The notes under the pieces were generated by a model, which ran no database searches, was not told the origin of the DNA, and saw nothing but the letters and a program-made list of their open reading frames with translations. Positions 62,321 through 64,000 of a DNA stretch of 64,000 nucleotides are shown piece by piece (within the stretch, counting starts at the first letter, position 1; each line of letters begins with the position of its first letter). Position numbers and translations under genes: made by a program. The stretch is from Lumbricus terrestris (taxonomy: Eukaryota > Annelida > Clitellata > Crassiclitellata > Lumbricidae): contig OX457053.1 of NCBI GenBank assembly GCA_949752735.1, positions 8,937,991 through 9,001,990 on the forward strand, in the 5' to 3' direction.

Positions 62321-63385
62321 GAAAATGTACAATAATGCAAGAATTATGGAATGAAAAGTGTAGGAAGGGAAGGAGTATATGGGACGGATGATAGTATGGA
62401 TTGGTAAAATCTACGCATGAAAGTTAAAATGTATGATTTTTTTTTTCCTACAATTATTAACGTTTCATAGTTCAGGATTCCTTGGAATGAGAAACGAATG
62501 GATGGAGGGAGGATAAAGTTAAGCGCTTATAGTTACATTGTTCGAATTTTCATCAATTCTTAGTGTTTCGATAGTTGAGAATGAACAACTATACAAGAAT
62601 GTATGAGGAAGGGATGGAGGGAATGTACATCAGTTTCTTTCACCATAAGAAACACTGATAATGCCAGGCACAAATCTACATTAGGAGAGGGCATCACTTT
62701 TCGCTTTTTGTAGAATGAACTGGAAAGAAAAAGTATAGTTTAAAATGCATGCACGTTGCAATTTAAAATATATGTATGTACATCGGTTTGACACTTAATT
62801 ATGACATACACATGTGGAGCAAATGCCCAGAGGGCTTAAAGAGGACCGGTGGTCTTTGTATAAGACGCGCGTGATCGGTCCATTGTTAACACAATAGGTG
62901 TATGCAGAGTCGGTCAGAAGCGCCGGAGGGCACAGAGGTCGGCTTTGTCAGACTCGTGTTCCGTCACGCTGCGTGATTTCTGGTGTCGCTGCCCCGATGC
63001 TCTGTACAAACTCAGATATTCGCCGAGTATGCGCTCGCGCCCTTACTCTAAATTTCTATATGTTCTAAATTTTACCCTTATATCTCCAATACGCTTATTA
63101 GTTGCGCCTTGCGTAGAAAGATGTGTCTGTCGCACTGCCAGTCTAGGTCCTATATAATCGAGGAGGGATCCGTAAATGTTTCCTCTTTTTAAGATTCAGC
63201 GCTGAATAAATTTTAAGAAACAACGCTGCTGATTGCATTGATTTATTGCTTATGACAAGTGTGAATAAAAGATTATGTAACGCATATAGAATGAACTACG
63301 TGAGTGAAGCTGGTCAATTCTTAGCTCTTTTTAAAATTAATGCGAGACGAGGACGGTTGGTTTGATAGCGCTCTCACACGCATAA

Positions 63386-63420
<35 letters not shown>

Positions 63421-63554
63421 AGAGTCGCATACACAAAGGACAATAGTCAATATGCAAATAGGCAAAGCGTGATAGTATCTAGGTATGCACACAGACAGAC
63501 ACAAACATACCCAAAGACAGCCAGGCGTACAGGCAGACATACAAACAGTTACTG

Positions 63555-63572
63555 GAATTTTCGAGAACGTTC
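63555..63572. promoter_or_regulatory. Heat-shock-element array 2 (right)
   Basis: GAAttTTCgaGAAcgTTC, four perfect units. It matches the left array with one spacer difference. Confidence 0.68.
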
Positions 63573-63727
63573 ACGTAGATGACGTCACAACATGAATATT
63601 AATTAGGTATGTCATTAAAGGCTGCTTATAGCCAGTTAGGTATACACACAGACAGGCACAGGCATGCACACAGACAGACAGACAAACACGCAGACGGACA
63701 AAGAGCAGGACAAAGGAACAATAGATC

Positions 63728-63750
63728 TTCTAGAATGGTCCAGAAAGTTC
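63728..63750. promoter_or_regulatory. Heat-shock-element array 1 (right)
   Basis: TTCtaGAAtgGTCcaGAAagTTC, the same five-triplet layout as the left copy. Differences from the left lie in the two-base spacers. Confidence 0.63.
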
Positions 63751-64000
63751 TAGCAAATGACGTCACAGCATGAATATTAATTAGGGGCGGAGCTTGCCAT
63801 TGTCTGTCCTCCGCATACTAATGAGGCCACCCAGTGGGACTGTCTGTATGAGGCCAGCCACGTGACGTCACTGGCCTCATACAGACAGTCTCACAACTAC
63901 TGAGGCCAGTGCATCGCAGGGTTTGCCGCTTACTACCCAGCTTACGCCGGTATCAACTTATACTACTTGGTGACAGAGGCACATGTGCGTAAACAACTTC

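Larger units (their letters stand above)
56455..63901. mobile_element. 7.4-kb element with 1.2-kb terminal inverted repeats and a 6-bp target duplication
   Basis: The ends are AGTAGTTGTGAGACTGTC at 56455 and its inverse complement ending at 63901, flanked by GAGGCC at 56449-56454 and 63902-63907. The terminal repeats run 56455-57686 and 62632-63901, similar over their whole length with scattered substitutions and an (ATT)n insert in the right copy. Long terminal repeats, 5'-AG ends and 6-bp duplications are the published hallmarks of Polinton/Maverick elements. However, Polintons are usually 15-20 kb and encode polymerase, integrase, ATPase and capsid proteins, none of which I can see here. 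This looks like a non-autonomous derivative or an unrelated foldback-type element. The interior holds nested palindromes and tandem repeats. Confidence 0.8.
62632..63901 (-). repeat. Right terminal inverted repeat
   Basis: About 1270 bp, inverse complement of 56455-57686. An (ATT)n expansion at about 63384-63416 is absent from the left copy. Confidence 0.88.

Overview
This is animal nuclear DNA, probably from a marine invertebrate. The evidence is split genes with GT-AG and GC-AG introns, AATAAA signals, AT-rich intergenic DNA, and a very heavy load of microsatellites, short DNA transposons (MITEs), tRNA-like SINEs and LINE remnants. The species cannot be named from sequence alone. No prokaryotic gene organisation, CRISPR array, rRNA gene or stand-alone tRNA gene was seen.

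Genes from left to right. An intronless ankyrin-repeat plus SOCS-box (ASB-like) gene lies on the minus strand at 6992-7909. A complete 15-exon mitochondrial FAD-dependent glycerol-3-phosphate dehydrogenase gene (GPD2) lies on the minus strand at 12454-31550. All splice phases join to a 736-residue protein, but two introns have GC donors and the last donor sits in a triplicated 30-bp repeat. A small two-exon minus-strand gene of unknown function at 37266-38059 has RFX X-box motifs upstream. Two tandem plus-strand paralogues of core-1 beta-1,3-galactosyltransferase (C1GALT1-like) occupy 40132-45219 and 51249-54812. They share the same three-exon structure, but the first has lost the third Asp of the metal-binding DDD motif.

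The rest is mobile or simple-repeat DNA. Several MITE families have exact 8-bp target duplications (hAT-type). Others have TA (Tc1/mariner-type) or TTAA (piggyBac-type) targets. A decayed mariner-like element at 10326-11524 keeps a DD37D-type catalytic core. A 2.25-kb element with ~115-bp terminal repeats lies at 13497-15749. SINEs share their 3' tail with a LINE fragment at 29-385.

The most striking structure is a 7.4-kb element at 56455-63901. It has 1.2-kb terminal inverted repeats, a 6-bp target duplication and 5'-AG termini, as in Polinton/Maverick elements, but no recognisable Polinton gene. Each terminal repeat carries two heat-shock-element arrays and CRE-like sites. In one array, differences between the two copies fall only in the spacer positions.

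GPD2 and the galactosyltransferases have no evident functional link. The former works in the mitochondrial glycerol-phosphate shuttle and the latter in Golgi O-glycosylation.
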